NCBI GenBank assembly: GCA_945876925.1 | Contig: CAMCQD010000096.1 | Span: forward strand, 1-6,825 | DNA: 6,825 bases | Direction: 5' to 3' | Source: an uncultured Dermatophilus sp. | Lineage (GTDB): Bacteria > Actinomycetota > Actinomycetes > Actinomycetales > Dermatophilaceae | Part shown: positions 6,134-6,825 of the stretch, in pieces | How the letters are laid out: every line of letters starts with the position of its first letter | How positions within the stretch are numbered: position 1 is the first letter of the stretch | Translations under genes and position numbers: made by a program | The notes under the pieces: model-generated | The model's database searches: none | What the model saw: the letters and a program-made list of their open reading frames with translations, nothing else | Told to the model about the DNA's origin: nothing

Positions 6134-6772
6134 ATGACCCAGCAACCCGGCACCCGTGTTCCCACGGATCGCCTCAACCTTGAATTCCCGCGTTCCCTGG
6201 CACTGTTCGACAAGTACGAAGACGCCCAGAAGGCCGTGGACTTCCTGTCCGACGAGCAGTTCACCGTGCAGGACGTCATGATCGTCGGCACCGATCTGCG
6301 CCAGGTAGAGCGGGTAACCGGCCGGCTCACCTGGGGCAAGGTGCTCGGCGGCGGGGTGCTGTCGGGGATGTGGATGGGCTTGTTCGTGGGCCTGATCCTC
6401 ACGATGTTCGGCAGCCAGCCCGCTTTCGGCGTCCTGGCTACGGCCGTGATCGGGGGCGCCGTGTTCGGCGTCATCTGGGCCGGGCTGGGCTATTCGATGA
6501 CGCGCGGCCAGCGCGACTTCACCTCGGTCAGCCAGGTCGTGGCGACCAAGTACGAAGTGCTGGTCGAGCACCGGCTGTTCGATCAGGCCCGCGAGATCCT
6601 CACCCGGATGCCCGGCGGCGTTCCCGGGCTGAGCGCTCCCGCCGCGCCCGCCCCGGGACCCGCCCGGCCCAACCCGTACGAGGGCAGGTACGGCCAGAAG
6701 GTCGACCAGGCACCTGGCGAGGGCACCCAGGCCGCCCCGCAGGCCATCACCGGTGAGGCCGAATCCCGCTGA
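6134..6772 (+). CDS. General stress protein, YflT/GSP17M type, with two membrane-like segments
   Basis: The product is 212 residues. Residues about 19-62 (LEFPRSLALFDKYEDAQKAVDFLSDEQFTVQDVMIVG region) match the start of the GSP17M/YflT heat-induced stress domain as I know it. Two Gly-rich hydrophobic segments follow at about 70-93 and 98-121, then a second half-domain (about 128-158, FTSVSQVVATKYEVLVEHRLFDQAREIL). Residues 160-212 are a Pro/Ala-rich, probably disordered tail. The biochemical role of the family is unknown; Bacillus members belong to general stress regulons. With two hydrophobic segments this version may be membrane associated. The ATG at 6134 is the only good start upstream of the conserved region. 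It lies 118 bases after pepP, beyond the tandem hairpins, and ends before a strong terminator, so it is probably transcribed alone. Confidence 0.85.
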   Translation: MTQQPGTRVPTDRLNLEFPRSLALFDKYEDAQKAVDFLSDEQFTVQDVMIVGTDLRQVERVTGRLTWGKVLGGGVLSGMWMGLFVGLILTMFGSQPAFGVLATAVIGGAVFGVIWAGLGYSMTRGQRDFTSVSQVVATKYEVLVEHRLFDQAREILTRMPGGVPGLSAPAAPAPGPARPNPYEGRYGQKVDQAPGEGTQAAPQAITGEAESR

Positions 6773-6781
6773 GCCTGAATC

Positions 6782-6825
6782 CCGGGTGGGCCCGCCCCGG
6801 CGATCGGCGGGGCGGGCCCACCCGG
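6782..6825 (+). terminator. Strong 18-bp perfect terminator stem
   Basis: Bases 6782-6799 pair perfectly with 6808-6825 (18 bp, nearly all G-C) around the 8-base loop GCGATCGG. It starts 9 bases after the TGA of the stress-protein gene. The window ends at the last paired base, so the stem may extend and any T-tract cannot be seen. It probably works in both directions. Confidence 0.85.

Noticed and set aside
4597..6474. Minus-strand open frame of 625 codons opposite pepP and the stress gene
   Set aside because: It spans two well-supported plus-strand genes, a terminator and the intergenic gap, and its product has no recognisable domain.

Overview
The window is a GC-rich stretch from an actinobacterium (Actinomycetota). 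The reading frames have almost only G or C at third codon positions. Two genes look leaderless, and the families present (YkcB-like GT-C glycosyltransferase, GT2-GtrA fusion, actinobacterial aminopeptidase P, YflT/GSP17M-type stress protein) are typical of Streptomyces-like or Streptosporangiales-like chromosomes. I cannot name a genus. There is no sign of mobile elements, CRISPR, rRNA or tRNA; this looks like ordinary chromosome.

Layout: (1) Bases 2-115 (+) are the 3' end of an unidentified gene. (2) Bases 116-220 separate convergent genes and hold two terminator-like dyads. (3) Bases 1547-3775 (-) and 221-1540 (-) form a two-gene operon read leftward. The upstream gene is a multi-pass GT-C glycosyltransferase with a Gly-rich repeat linker and an extracytoplasmic C-terminal domain. 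The downstream gene fuses a GT2 polyprenyl-phosphate sugar transferase to a GtrA membrane domain. (4) Bases 3776-4020 are a divergent intergenic region with a 15-bp direct repeat pair and a hairpin capped by a GCGA loop. (5) Bases 4021-4377 (+) encode a small single-span membrane protein with a Thr/Gly tail, followed by a GC-rich hairpin. (6) Bases 4525-6015 (+) encode aminopeptidase P with a complete set of metal ligands, preceded by a 9-bp inverted repeat and followed by tandem hairpins. (7) Bases 6134-6772 (+) encode a YflT/GSP17M-type stress protein, followed by an 18-bp perfect terminator stem at the window edge.

How the genes work together: the leftward operon reads as a three-component extracytoplasmic glycosylation system. 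The GT2 domain would charge polyprenyl phosphate with a sugar, the GtrA domain would help flip it, and the GT-C enzyme would transfer it outside the membrane. The divergent small membrane protein, with its outward Thr-rich tail, is a speculative accessory or acceptor. PepP and the stress protein appear to be separate housekeeping and stress units with their own starts. The system is known in outline. The less explained parts are the intergenic structures, the paired mini-ORF/leaderless start architecture, and the link between the small Thr-rich protein and the glycosyltransferase.
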